Of a stretch of DNA of 64,000 nt, positions 20,803-32,273 are shown one piece after another. The translations under genes and the position numbers were made by a program. Numbering within the stretch: position 1 is the first letter of the stretch; every line of letters starts with the position of its first letter. The notes below the pieces were generated by a model. It saw only the letters and a program-made list of their open reading frames with translations. It did not search any database and was not told where the DNA came from. Origin of the DNA: Phlegmacium glaucopus (lineage: Eukaryota; Basidiomycota; Agaricomycetes; Agaricales; Cortinariaceae); the NCBI GenBank assembly GCA_015039465.1, contig MU130364.1:520346-584345 (forward strand). Direction: 5' to 3'.

Positions 20803-21881
20803 GGAGATGGGTCTTTTTTTTTAGGTCGACTAGAAAACCTCCCGAAGAAACACGGGTGGCACTGAACCCGAGACTGACAGAGCCGTGCAGAGGACCACAA
20901 GTTAAGAGACGGGCGAGATAAGCAAGTCTTAGGAGGATCAGAGTGATGAGTATTGCAAGCGAGACAGACGTCGGAGTTATGTACTGAGATCACAACAAGT
21001 GTATATTTATCTAGACAACATCTCAAAAACAAGATTATAATATATATGTAGTGTCGTATAAAAAAAATTTGAAGATCATTATAAAATCATAAATCATCAA
21101 GTCGTAACAATCGTTAATATACATTTTTTGAAAAGACGAAAGCAAAAGAAAGCGAGAGCTGATAGCAAATTTAAAAGACCAGGGGTGGCATGCTTGTGTA
21201 CAGGGGGGAAAATGAAAACAAGCAAGACTGAGCCAAAAGGAAAAAGGATAGTGAACAACCCGATCATCGAGGAAGACTACAGACGGAATATCAACATCCT
21301 CCTGAAAAAGGACAAAGTTAGACATTTGAGACCGATAGATAAAAAGACAGACGCACGATCTGAAAAATAAGGAAAGCCGGGTGAACCAATGTTCTCGGAC
21401 ACCTTCCTTCGCACAGAACAAGGGAGAAAAAAGTAAGAGAGGCACCTGGCAAAAAGGTTACATAGGGGCGGGCGGCTGGGTCAGTGGACGTTGAAAAATA
21501 TCTCCAAAATGGGCGGCTAGAAAAAAAAAAGAGAGCGACAGCCCATTTACAAAGATATAGGGTCCAAAGTAAAATCTCCCTGACGTCAAATGGGGTGGTA
21601 TAAGTGGGGGGGTTGGGGTCACAAACTCCATGATGAATGGAGTCCAAAAGCTGTGACAAGGGGGGTGGTGGGGGCAGGTCGTAGTTTGTCGTGCGTCGTA
21701 TCCGTGAGCAACCACGGACAGGTTTAGGCATGGTTTTCATATCTATGGTGGGGAAAAGGAGGAAAGATAGATGTCAGTTTTTTTTTCCTTTCCATTTCCG
21801 GTATTGAGGTTGCATTAAAAAAATTCACGTACAGAAGAACCATCCAGGTCTCATTTCCTCCTTCCTCCTCCTCTACTATCC
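20803..21881. other. intergenic: EAF3 upstream region and CK1-like 3' region
   Basis: Several minus-strand open frames of 85-140 codons occur (about 21035-21740). They are low in complexity (poly-Pro, poly-Phe) and have no family resemblance, and are probably 3' untranslated sequence of the kinase gene. The EAF3 promoter lies at the left end. No gene is called. Confidence 0.5.
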
Positions 21882-23149
21882 TTATCTCCTTCGTGCATTG
21901 CACGCTTCGCAATAACGCCGACCGCCACTGCCACTTCCTTCGCTGATACTTCGCCTTTCTGGGGAGGAACCAGGTGGGACACTCCAATCGTAGACACCAT
22001 CATAATCTACACCCATACGCTCGGCCAATCCTCTGAAAAGATTTCTTAGACCTTCGTAATCAGGTAGATCGTCGAACTCTAATGTTCGAGCATAACGATA
22101 TAGAACATCAAACTCTGGTGGAAGACCGAGAGTAAGAAGCTCCTCGTTGGCGATTTTGGCGTCGCGGATGAGATCCCAGGTAGCTGAGACGGGGTTATAG
22201 TTTTGACGTATATTTTCCTCTTGGGAAGGAGTAGCGCTGCTGTCTGCTGGGGGGTCTGGGGATGCACGGATTTTCCGCCAGGGAAGGGTGCCACGAATGA
22301 AATAAATAAGCATGTAGGCAAGAGATTCTAGATCATCACGACGTGAAGACTCTGAAAAGTACGCGTAAGAGGGGTCGAAAGCAGTTGAAAATGAAAGTTG
22401 AAAGATGACGAACCAACGCCAAGGTGAGTATTGATAGCAGCGAACAGTGACGTTCCTACACCGTGGAAGTCATCTTGTTTGTATGGAATATGAGTGGAGG
22501 TCTTAGAGTCCCGGAATTTTTTTGCGAGACCAAAGTCAATCACGTTCACCATGTGTGATGCTTTACCCGTGCCCATTACAAAGTTGGCAGGTTTGATATC
22601 ACGGTGAACGATGGAATTCGTGTGGATGAACTCGATACGCGAGATCTAAATAAATAATGAGTATATGAGAAGAATCAAAGAGATTAAACACGGTTAACCA
22701 CGAGGAGGAAGTTGTCGTAGGCCAAAAAAAGTGAGGGGCACAACACATACCAATTGGTCCGCTAACAATAGGACAGTCTTCAAAGAGAAATGACGATTAC
22801 ATTTCTTGAAAAGATCCTCTAATGATGGGCCTAGAAGATCTATGATCATGACATTGTAGTCGCCTTGACGTCCTGACCACATAATCCAGGGGACGCCAAT
22901 ACCACCCATGAGTGTTTTGTATATTTTAGATTCTTGCATGAGAGGGCTATGCTTGGCCAGAGCTGGTTCAAGTTTTATAGCGACCTCTTTGCCAGCCACA
23001 GTATGTACGCCCAGGAATACCGTTCCTGTGAAGTGCGCAAATGTGCATCATAGAAAAGAGGGACTTGCATAGGAAGGAGACATACCACATCCACCGTTAG
23101 CGATCTCTTCTTCTAGCCTGTATTTCCCAGCAAAAGCAGTGAAGTCCAT
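21882..23149 (-). CDS. casein kinase 1-like protein kinase (divergent)
   Basis: Ser/Thr kinase of the CK1 group. The start [20 protein letters not shown] gives a short glycine loop (NGGCGTVFLG). KEVAIKLEP carries the ATP-binding Lys. [28 protein letters not shown] (catalytic Asp), [15 protein letters not shown] (metal-binding DFG), and the CK1-type activation segment [20 protein letters not shown] replace the usual SIP/APE block. Then [20 protein letters not shown] and PWRKI follow. The C-terminal tail is short and ends CEACNARRR rather than in the cysteine palmitoylation motif of yeast Yck or the long tail of Hrr25. The intron count is about five. It is probably one of the extra CK1-like kinases found in agaricomycetes; the target is unknown. 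Confidence 0.88.
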
Positions 23150-23653
23150 TTGTGTATCTAAAGAGAGGGAGAGACTCGTGGCTAAGGAAGGGGAGGAGGA
23201 AAACAACAAACCCACTAGTCCCAGCGCGTGTCTTAGTCAGCTACTGGCACCTCGGCCAGACTTCCCAGGTCTGTCTCCCTCTCACTTCGCGTGTGACATT
23301 TCTTTAAATTCTTTACTTTACAAAAAGTAGTTACTGAAATATCATTTAAAGTATTTACACAGCAACAAAAAAAAGTTTATTCTATGATTGAGAGATAAGA
23401 GAAAAAAACTTGCTGAAGGATATAGAAAAACTTACCAGTTCAAAAACATACAGGCTTTCTTGACGAGATTATTGACTGGCAGGTGAGTAACTGGTAGATT
23501 GGTACGAAGACAGATGTTAGATAAAGCCTTCTTTACCGTGGTAAAATGGGAAAAAAAAACTCACAAACTGAAGGCTTCTTATCGCCCACCCGTCAGGAAA
23601 CAGTTTATACCACCACCACTCCTAGCCATGACACCGAAGAAAAATCAAGGACT
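23150..23653. other. intergenic between the CK1-like gene and MAGO
   Basis: Contains the kinase promoter and the MAGO 3' end. A-rich tracts occur near 23360-23410. No gene is seen. Confidence 0.45.
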
Positions 23654-24452
23654 TTATATAGGCTTGATCTTGAAGTGTAGAGAAATCAACGAGAAAATTA
23701 AGCACTGAAAGAACGACGGTCAATACGCAGATGAAAGATGGTCTAAAATAGGCTTACTTTTAGATCTTGTACAAGATAATAGAAAACACGGAGGCCTTCG
23801 GGGTCCTCGCTATCCTGAATATCGACGAGGGAGCCAATTTTAGCAGTCTTTGTATAAAATGGATGAGCAGCTGAAATATGGGCTTTCTAGTGAATAGCTC
23901 TACCTCGAATGCGATATGGTCATTGCCAACCCTAATTTCGAGCTCCTGCTTCCCGACGATATCTTTTTTTGGCCAATTCGAGTCGTCTTCCCTGAGAAAA
24001 GAGTTGGATGTGTTGGTAAAGTTTGTCTTGAAATTGCTTACTTGGTGATTTCACTAGCTTCTACGATACGTTTGAGTTCTTTTATGACGAGAGGACCAAT
24101 CCACACTATTGACATTCGTAAAAACAATAATGATCAATGACGTGTCTCCGAAAGAAGAAAAAAAAGAGGTTCACTTTCTTTACGGATCAGACTGTCGTTT
24201 CGGTAGTTGGAATTGTTTGCGTAGCGAAGACGACCATGGGAGAACTCGAACTCAAGGAATTCGTGGCCATGCTTGCCTGAATGCCCGGTGCTGAAAGAAA
24301 TTTCATGTGAGCAAAAAAGTTCTTGCCAAATTCAAGTTGGCCTAAGCGCGCACTAGTATCTGAAAATTAAAGTTAGTCAGATGCTTTTTTCTACGATGAA
24401 AAAAAAACCATGATTTATACCTGAGATAGAAGGGGTCGTGTTCGGCAGACAT
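23654..24452 (-). CDS. MAGO: MAGO nashi, exon junction complex core subunit
   Basis: Forms the MAGO-Y14 dimer that locks eIF4A3 on spliced mRNA and so affects mRNA export, localisation and decay. Spliced reading starts [12 protein letters not shown], then [47 protein letters not shown], then the [15 protein letters not shown] beta-strand, [30 protein letters not shown], and the C-terminus [16 protein letters not shown], which is nearly invariant in eukaryotes. There are at least six exons in 800 bp, with introns of about 50-60 bp. Length is near 148 residues, as usual. The ATG is at 24450-24452. It is divergent from SUS1 with 120 bp between start codons. A Y14 gene is not in the window. Confidence 0.95.
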
Positions 24453-24572
24453 TTTGGTGGTAATGTGGTTGAAGTTGAAGGTTTTGCGCACATGGTTTAG
24501 TCGTCGGGGCTTGAACAATATTCACACGCTACAACCGCTCAGTATACTCAGTACTCAGTTGTAGTCGACGTT
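24453..24572. promoter_or_regulatory. shared bidirectional promoter of MAGO and SUS1
   Basis: Only 120 bp separate the two start codons. It contains repeated CAGTACTCAGTT / AGTATACTCAGT sequence near 24541-24560 and no clear TATA box. Both genes must be driven from here or from within each other's first exon. Confidence 0.6.
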
Positions 24573-25011
24573 ATGCCCGCCGCGGATGTCAATATACTCT
24601 ATGCGCAAGTTCGCAGGCGGATGATTGAAAGCGGAGAATGGGACCAGTAATCAATTTATCTCTGACAGAAATTTCATTTTTGACGCGTTCAGAGCAGAAT
24701 ACGCGCCGTATTAAGTGCAAAACTTAACGAAAGCGGATGGTCAGACGAGGCTCATCATCGAAGCAAAGGTGAGAATAATATCTATTTTTCTTCGTTGACT
24801 ATAATTGTGTAAAAGCAGAAGCGGCAAGAACTATGGAGCCACTTTTATTCTCTACCCTCTTTTCAGAGATTTCTCCCCGTATTCAAAGTGAGTTTTTGCA
24901 TTGTAAAACCAAGACGCCCTAACCTTAATTCATGTAGCTTCTATGCCCTTGGCTGTGAAGCGAGAGGTTTCGAATCTAATTCGTCAACATGTTGAGAGAC
25001 AATTTGAATGA
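24573..25011 (+). CDS. SUS1: SUS1/ENY2, SAGA and TREX-2 subunit
   Basis: Small helical protein shared by the SAGA deubiquitinase module and the TREX-2 complex at nuclear pores; it couples transcription to mRNA export. Exons join to give MPAADVNILYAQVRRRMIES, GEWDQIRAVLSAKLNESGW, SDEAHHRSKEAARTME, then LLFSTLFSEISPRI and MPLAVKREVSNLIRQHVERQ, ending in FE. The last block is the family's most conserved helix. Total length is about 95 residues, matching ENY2. The intron after GGGACCA ends at GCAG before AATACGCGCC. It stands head to head with MAGO, another mRNA-export factor. Confidence 0.92.
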
Positions 25012-25607
25012 TCTCATGTACTACACGAACGACTTGTTAATTTTTCAATGGACTGGGGTTTGTGAAGACAATTACAAGATGAACTTGGAATCTGGTGTGG
25101 ACAGCCACGACAGGGAAGATTGCCATGGCCTGGTGTCTGGTTGGAAATTCGAAATCCTATGGATATATGCGAATTGAAAAGGACGCAAGAAGCTCTAGTT
25201 ACATAAGGCATCGCAAGCGTAGGGGTCAGTAGGAAGTCCACAAAATGAAAGGCAATGAACATATTGGAAAGAAAACACTTCGTGAGTTGAATGTAAGGCT
25301 ACAATGAATGAGGAGGGTATATGAGTAAGTAATTGATAATCGACGACGAAATATGTAGATAGATATGGCAACGAGGATAAGCGTCTTAACTGCTAGCAAA
25401 CCCCATAGTTAATGGTTGCTGAAAGCAAGACGACATAAAAATTATCTGGTGGAGTTCAGAGAATCCTCGCAGACCCAGCTTGATCGTCCCTAGTACTGGG
25501 CAACCGGATTGGATAGTCTACCTTCCCAAGTAACATAAATAGTAGACTATGCTACGACAGTCTCACTCACACCAGTCAACTGGAGAAGATATTCTTATTC
25601 TATTCTT
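25012..25607. other. convergent intergenic region
   Basis: SUS1 (+) and the PARP-domain gene (-) end towards each other here. No gene, RNA or repeat is recognised. Confidence 0.5.
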
Positions 25608-26490
25608 CTATGCATAAACGATTATGGCATTGGCACAAATAGCATCTTCCCGATATACGACAGCTTCATGATAATTCACTTTGCCTCCTTCCGGAAACGT
25701 CGCTGCAGTGACCTGCGTTGAAAACAAAAGGTGAGCAAGATATATAGTTTGATGGTTAACTCTACTGACAGAGTTATACAAATGAGGCGCATGCTGCATA
25801 TCATGGGAAGCCTCATGCATCATCTTTGTTCGGCCAAGGGAGACCTGATTGATGATCATGACTCGATTTTTCACGTATCTATCCGCGTTTGTTGCGTAAA
25901 TATCTGCTTTGGAGGAAACCAGTGATGAGTAGATTCCAGGACCAAACATCCTTGCTAACGAAGACGAAAACAGTTCCAATGAGTATAGGAGTGGTAGAAA
26001 AGAGATTGCTGTTGAGAGCTCACCGCCTTTCGCCCTTTCTATGTTATAAGAACCTCGTAGGATGCAACATAGGTTACAATCATTTCGTGTGCAGCACACT
26101 ACGTTCTTAGGGTTTTCACCGATTGAACATGCTCGTTTCGTTCCATGAAACATCATTTGAGTATTCCCCACTTTGTTACTGTTCAAGTAATCAATACCAC
26201 ACTTGAGTTAGTTGATAGATGCATACCTATAATCGCTGAACTTTCCTAGATGAGTTAAACCGGACTGGGAATAAGCTACATAGAAGATATTGTTGATACT
26301 CGGTAGTGCCTTGGGGTGCTTCCATCCCTCGTAAAATTTCTTAGCGACTGTATTGTGACAATCAGCGTAATTCAAAAAAGACGGCACTCGACTTACTGAT
26401 CGTGTATTCAGGTTCAGTCGGTGCCACATGGACCAGATTCTGCAATCGGGCGAGAGGATTCTGGCTTTGCCGAAATACTTCTGGAAGTAT
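25608..26490 (-). CDS. PARP-catalytic-like ADP-ribosyltransferase domain protein; 5' end uncertain
   Basis: Contains the short PARP-like catalytic fold found in many agaricomycete proteins. Blocks: PLARLQNLVHVAPTEPEY; IAKKFYEGWKHPKALPSINN; IFYVAYSQ; the NAD-binding MMFHGTKRACSIGE (HGT, first triad region); a Cys cluster CCTRNDCNLCCIL; GPGIYSSLVSSKADIYA (Tyr of the H-Y-x triad); and a C-terminal YHEAVVYREDAICANAIIVY. In canonical PARPs the third position is Glu; here the terminal E of HEAVVYR is a candidate. The reading continues to a TAA at 25608. Upstream of 26490 the first exon could not be fixed. An open stretch at 26658-26960 may or may not belong to it. Confidence 0.75.
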
Positions 26491-27008
26491 TGCTTACCAC
26501 TGGTGAGGTATAGCAGGAATGTATGTGAATGTATCCTGATGCATCAAGTGCTGCGTGGATCATGAAGATAGTCGACGGTGGGTGGGTGGAAAGATAGGCA
26601 CTGAGGTTCCGTATAAAGAACCCGTGGAAGGCACAGCTTTAGACGACACAGCAAGAGCTAATAAGTAGTGACTACGGCGAGGTCATGATGGTGGTCAGGG
26701 TTCGTGAGAAATTCAATAAATCTTTGCTTGAACCACCAACATCTTATGCTCGGACTGGCTGTTGCTCGGTCGTCGCGTAGATACACCCCAGCGATCGTGA
26801 AATGGGCAAGGTGTAGAGGTATAAGATCAGGGTAAGACCAATTTGTATCGTGCTGTTCTTCTATGTCTGACTCTGTTTGCAGCAACAAATTTACTGAGGG
26901 GACTGCAACAACGCATCCCGAAAGCTCGTAAGAGGCAGCTGTTATCGAAATTTGACTCATGTATAATGCTTTTCAGGTCTTCTGATAAGACTCAAACTCC
27001 GTAGGTGC
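26491..27008. other. upstream region shared by the PARP-domain gene and uS10m
   Basis: A TATAAAG lies near 26611 on the plus strand. A minus-strand open frame (26658-26960, starting MSQISITAASYELSG) has no recognised domain and could be an upstream exon of the PARP-domain gene. No other gene is seen. Confidence 0.4.
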
Positions 27009-27976
27009 ATGGATAGCTTTTACCTCTATTTCAAACTGACTGTTGGCAAAAGTGGTGACGATGTTCTTTCAGATCTGAAGCGCCTGGTTGGCGACCCGAA
27101 GAGCACAGAAAAAGCTTTTTTAAAAGAACTGGAAAGGTAGTTTCCTAAAATCTACCAACCTCGACGATTTCTAAAAATGACCAGGTCGGCGGAAGCAGAG
27201 TTTCCTGAACCCTCGTTGCCAGAGTAAGCAAGTATTCATTGAAGTTCCGTCCTTTGTCTTATTCCTTCTTAAAGATTAGCCGAGACAGAAGACCTCCAGT
27301 GAGTATTACTGTACAGCTTGCTTTTCGCGCCAACCACTAACAAGTTGGCAGAAAGTCCCAGGCCGACTTTAAATCATTAGGCCTCAAATACGATCCTTCC
27401 ACTTTACCTTTACAAAGGGAGCTTACCCCAAGAGACAATCCCAGTGAAGAAGAATATGCCATGACGCTTGTCCATGGCCGGAGCGTCTTCCCACCTCATT
27501 TGCATCCACGAACGCATGGTATCCCTGTTGCCAATGTCCATTTTCGCTCACACCATATTCCCCTTCTCAAACTCTTCACGCATTTCGCTCTTCACGCTGC
27601 TTCCTCCCTTGGCATTCCGGCATCCAACGTGATCTTTTTGCCAACACAACGGTCTTTGTGGACGGTCATTCGAAGTCCTTTCGCTCACAAGAAGTCGCAA
27701 GAGAACTTTGAACGACGAGTGCATAAACGGGCTATCAAAGCATGGGACGCAGATCCGGAGGTTGTACAGCGTTGGATTGCATATCTTCGGAAAAATGCGA
27801 TGCCTGGTGTTGGTATGAAAATTACGATTTGGGACAGGGTACCTCTTGGAATGGGAGCTTCGGACCTGGATGGGTTGGATACGATGGAAAATTTGATGGT
27901 CGAAGCACCTTCAAATATCAAAACCCTTGGGCACCAGATTGTTGCTGAGGAGGTGTCAAAGCAGCCATCGGTCTGA
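27009..27976 (+). CDS. RSM10: mitochondrial small-subunit ribosomal protein uS10m
   Basis: Component of the mitochondrial ribosome head. The conserved S10 fold is in the last exon: VHFRSHHIPLLKLFTHFALH, ASNVIFLPTQRSLWTVIRSP, FAHKKSQENFERRVHKRAIK and AWDADPEVVQRWIAYL, followed by a fungal extension with MKITIWDRVPLGMG. Upstream exons spliced by 50-60 bp introns read SAEAEFPEPSLPELAETEDL, QKSQADFKSLGLKYDPST. The proposed first exon (MDSFYLYFKLTVGKSGDDVL) does not look like a mitochondrial presequence, so the true start may be different. It ends at TGA 27976. Confidence 0.85.
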
Positions 27977-29446
27977 AGGTGGCATTATACTATACATAAT
28001 ATATTTCATTCAAGTATGTTTATACACAGGTTTTATTTCATGGTCGTAATGGTTACTCTCATCCACAGGCACCATCATTCATTGATCATCCCTCAACAAA
28101 TCACTTTCTGATAGTTCTCTTCACCGCTGCGGTCGGAAGCTATCTAAAATCCGATTTAAATGTGCAAATATATTTTGTTTTTCACAAAACATGTATAAAA
28201 CAAAATTGCTCCAAAATTATAAAATCATTTGCACATAATTAATAAAATTTAACTTATATAGAAAGTCTGGAGCTGTTCAGCTATCAATTCCGCGATGAGC
28301 AAGCCCGAGGAACGAGGGCTGGATAAGATAACGACCAGAGGCATAGCTTCTTCCCCTGTAAATTACACATACAAATACGAATAGTATTCTTTGCGATTGA
28401 AAAGTGCTTCTCCCCATCGCTTTGGACCTGGTTCTGACGCGGGAAAAAGTGTTTTATTCATCCTCATAAAGTTTTTTCGACCCATCCTCCATCCCCTTCA
28501 GCGCCTGGTACAGCTGGTTGATTTCGGCACTTGTTCGCCACAATCAAGCTCACCAGGTGCTCAGGTCTTGCTCGGACTCCTCTTCAGAATGAAGTTCAGA
28601 TCATTTCTGAAAATTTGGATAAAATGATTGGGCCACTATCTCTGGCCAATCTAATTTCTCCCGAAAGACCACGCCCAGCTCAGACTGGCAAAATCTTTCG
28701 GCGCGATTGGGACCACGTGCAGGTTGCCCTCTGAGGCTCTGAGATCCAAAATTTTGAGGAGCCCGGGCAAGCCCTAGGCACAAACAAGAAATCCGTATCC
28801 ACAGATCTCTTGCTCATCATTCCATCATATTAAATATTATTTCTACTCTCATCTGTCCAAGACGCGACAGTTATCTTATTATTAGATAATCTCCCTCGAT
28901 ACGGCGGCTGTTCAATCTGATTGATGCTAGAAGTGTTCGACTTTAGGTCCGATTTTGTTTATTTCACTCCCCCAATGAAGTCTTCAAACCTTGCACTGTC
29001 CCAGTTGTCGCCTAGTCCTAGACAGTGTGCAGCGATGTTATCGACGAGGGCCTGCTGCACTGCAACTCTTTTTCCCGATCAGATGGTTGATGTGTTCAAT
29101 TGGGTTCCCTACCCAGATCACGACAATTGAGATGACCCGTCATCAGCTGCTAAGTTTACTTTTTCTCGAGATGCTGGCGTCTTGGTTACTCATTGCTTGT
29201 CCGAAATCATCATTTCCATATAACTAAAGACAGATTCAACATGAACCCGACTCATTTCCCTTTCAAACTTCTTCACTCTCTTTTTTTCGAGCGGGACGCC
29301 AGCTTTTCTAGATATCTATCAGCTTCTGACTTTACAGTTCAGCTGTGCAGGCACGATTCATAAAACATATCTTTCTTCTCATTCCAGGTATCTGAATAAC
29401 ACTCAGGCAACACACCTTTCATATAGCGACTAATAAGACTGCACAG
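27977..29446. other. intergenic, 1.5 kb, no gene recognised
   Basis: AT-rich after the uS10m stop. An imperfect inverted repeat lies at about 28155-28246 (ATGTGCAAAT against ATTTGCACAT), possibly an old MITE. Short open frames at 28391-29230 on both strands have no recognisable domain. The promoter of the membrane protein at 29447 must be at the right end. Confidence 0.45.
28155..28246. repeat. imperfect inverted repeat
   Basis: The left arm AAATGTGCAAATATATTTTG pairs with the right arm CAAAATTATAAAATCATTTG plus CACAT, with a few gaps. The core is AT-rich. Could be a small MITE or a 3' untranslated hairpin. Confidence 0.4.
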
Positions 29447-31346
29447 ATGCCAAACAGACACTCTTTTCCCTTCCTTTTCCACATAAAATTTTTGCCTTGG
29501 ATGCTTCTAACCTTCATCGTGCTGAGCCCTGCTCAAACAAGTGGACTATTTCAATGGGGTTTTGGAGATGGTGTAAGCAGAGGAGTTTTTATTTGAATTG
29601 TTTACTGATTTCTTGCTATCACTTTCTCTTTCATGCTTTCCCATTTTTTTGCAGGATTTTTCGCATTCATTGCAAACTTGTGCTAGCCGCCCAGTCGCTC
29701 TCATACCATTGGATGGTGGTACTACCGGGACACCGCCTTATTTCATGATGGCCTTTGTTTTGGGCAGAACTTTAGTGAGAACCTACCTTGGTGATGATGT
29801 GAACAACCTGACATGGCCACTCACTGAGCCTGTTGGCAAGTAGTCAAAGTATTCCCTTTGAGTTTATGAGGTGAACGAGCAACCAATAGGTTCCCAAATG
29901 GCCTTAAGTGTGGTTGATGCGAATGGTATCTCTGCTGGTATGCCTCCAATCATCTACACGGTGACAGGTAACCTCTATCACTTCCCTACATGATTTGATG
30001 CTGATTATCTCGAAGCCGGCCCTACAATAAATCCATGCACAACTACACCCTCAGCTACTCCAAATTTCAAGATCACTACAGATGTTACAGGGAATTTATC
30101 CACTTGCCAGCCTTGGAGGTTTACCATCACAGGAGGCGTTCCACCATATGCTATAACTCTTCAGGCTTTCAGTTCCTACAATGTAACCCGTGCTACAATC
30201 CCTGTTGGTGATGATAGATTTACTTATATCAATCGTGCTGAACCGGACACGAGTCTTTTTGGTGCGTAATTTAATGTGGCTTGAATGAAACACTCGTGAT
30301 TAATGTCTTCTTCCTTTTTTATTCTGATAGGCGCAGTCAGTGATTCGTATGTCTTAAAATGCTCTTACTATACGACAAATCAATCTCACCTTTTGCAATA
30401 GCGCAGGACACTGGGCATACGGAACGGCAATGGTCAATACGACAGGTTGGTCGAGAAGCCCCGCGATCTTCTGCTTTAGGTAGCTGACATAGTTTTTTCA
30501 TTGGTAGGTTCGAATGATACTGAATGCCCTGGCCTGGGGAGCTCAAGTGACAACTCAACCATTCTACTACAGCAAGGAGTCACGGGCCAGTCAAGTCAAC
30601 GGCACAACGCCATCGTCGCGGTTTCTGTGACACTTTTACTGCTCTTCATGATTAGCTTGGGCATAGCTGGCTTACTTTACCTGCGTAAGCGGAGGAAACA
30701 GGCTGATGAGGAGATCACCGTTCGTCCACTCGCTGGTTTGGGCAGTCTTCTATCCATCAAAGGCGTCAACCGTTATCTAACGTCAACGCCAAGTAAAGCA
30801 CTTGGTTCTACAAAGGCTGCCGTGACGAGAACAGCCGGTCCTGAGCCCAGGCCACCGTCCAGACCGTCTGTTTCCCTCGTCTCTACAATGTTTGTACCGG
30901 ATCACACCCAAGCCCAAGCAAGCCAGTTCCTTGAAGATCTACCACTTTCTGTTAGCGATTACAGTCCTTTTGACGATGGTCCAATAAATTCATCAAGAAG
31001 CATGGTTTCCCTTCCCAGTTTCGCTAACTTTCCTTTGACTTCAATACGACCAACACATAACTTAAACAATCCAAACAGACCAGCTTCGTGTGACGACGCA
31101 GAGTCCAATCAGAACGAGGCTGAACCCGCTCTCTCAGATACTGGGAGCGTTGTTCTGCCGAGATCAAGTCGCAATGTTGCGGCGAGGACGGGCAAAACCA
31201 GGGCGAACCAGCGACAGGTTAAGAACGCACGATATGATTCGCAGGGTAGTCGCGCTCTTCGTGGTCTTCCACCCCCTTATACTGATTGGATGACGAATCA
31301 GCGCTCAGGCTCGCTCAGTAATTCAAGTTCCGACTCCTTTTTTTAA
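29447..31346 (+). CDS. single-pass membrane protein with secreted N-terminal domain (hypothetical)
   Basis: Not assigned to a named family, but the layout is common in mushroom genomes. It has a signal peptide (MPNRHSFPFLFHIKFLPWML then LTFIVLSPAQT), an extracellular part with PWRFTITGGVPPYAITLQAF and NVTRATIPVGDD typical of beta-sandwich domains with N-glycosylation sites, and one membrane segment (IVAVSVTLLLLFMISLGIAG). A basic stop-transfer sequence follows (RKRRKQ). The cytosolic tail of about 190 residues is Ser/Pro rich and disordered, ending SLSNSSSDSFF. About six introns are read, the last before SNDTECPGLG near 30508. It may act as a cell-surface sensor, but that is only an inference from the topology. 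Confidence 0.78.
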
Positions 31347-31578
31347 TCACTCGGGTTTTATTGACTTCTAGGAGTATTATACACATTATACAACCCATAC
31401 CCATACTCCTGATATCCTTGTTGAATTGTGCGAGTTTCAGCTCGTTGATTGTTGTTTAGCATATTATTCCATTCGTTACATAATCACGTCCTTTTAAGTC
31501 ATACATTCTTTTTTTACCACAAGTCTCCTAAAGTTGAGACTTGAGCATTATTTACTCGTTCCTTACTTTAGCTAACTA

Positions 31579-31609
31579 TTACCTAGAACTATTCCTTTGT
31601 TCTAGGTAA
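31579..31609. repeat. stem-loop, 11-bp perfect stem
   Basis: TTACCTAGAAC and GTTCTAGGTAA flank a 9-base loop, about 230 bp past the stop of the membrane protein gene. Possibly part of its 3' untranslated region. Confidence 0.5.
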
Positions 31610-31909
31610 CCTACATTTAATATTACTGTGAACAACTATTCTTTGGTTCTAGCTGCGAAAATTATTCCAACAATCCCATGGCTCCTGATATCCATGACCC
31701 CTTTGTCCTATGACTCCTGATACCCCGTAGTGTTACTCGCTTCCCGACTTGGTACGCGGGGATTTGCATACCGTAACCCACTGGCTATATGTACTCTGCT
31801 CAGACTGGTAAAACACATAGTTTTTTAGGTACACATTATGGTAAATTTACGGTCAATGCATTGATGTGCCGCAAGAAAAGGGGAAACATGTTATATATAA
31901 TAGTTATGA

Positions 31910-32273
31910 CAGCTGCCTGCAAAATGCTAGGCCGTTTTTAAATCTTCTGTGTCCGCCCGTGTTTGGTGTAAACACCTGTTTTTGGTACAGTTGCGGGAGT
32001 GATGATGTGATTGCCATTTCAGCTCCACGCTCCCCTCTTCTCGCTCGCAGCCTCCCTCATCGAATACAATAACTATGTCATAGTAATATATACAGTGGTC
32101 AATGTCTGTAACCTCGGCAACCATGCTTGCAACAGTTTTCAGATCCCGATGGATTGCTCCACATTGGCTCCAATTCGTCATATCTACTACGGATCTACCC
32201 AAAAAGTGTATTTGCACCAAACAAAGGCGCACACAGAAGATTTAAAAACGGCCTAGCATTTTGCAGGCAGCTG
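31910..32273. mobile_element. 364-bp element with ~60-80 bp terminal inverted repeats (MITE-like)
   Basis: The left end CAGCTGCCTGCAAAATGCTA and the right end are near-perfect inverted copies over about 59 bp (31910-31968 and 32215-32273), and the similarity fades out inwards to about 80 bp. The centre of about 200 bp has no coding capacity. No convincing target duplication flanks it, so an old MITE or an inverted duplication are both possible. Confidence 0.7.

Noticed and set aside
21035..21740. Minus-strand open frames of 85-140 codons with poly-Pro and poly-Phe
   Set aside because: Low complexity, no domain, and located directly downstream of the kinase stop; most likely 3' untranslated sequence.
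28391..28783. Open frames on both strands between uS10m and the membrane protein
   Set aside because: No domain, competing frames, no splice-consistent extension; treated as intergenic.
31866..32256. Overlapping open frames on both strands sharing the same C-terminal residues
   Set aside because: Produced by the long inverted repeat of the 364-bp element.
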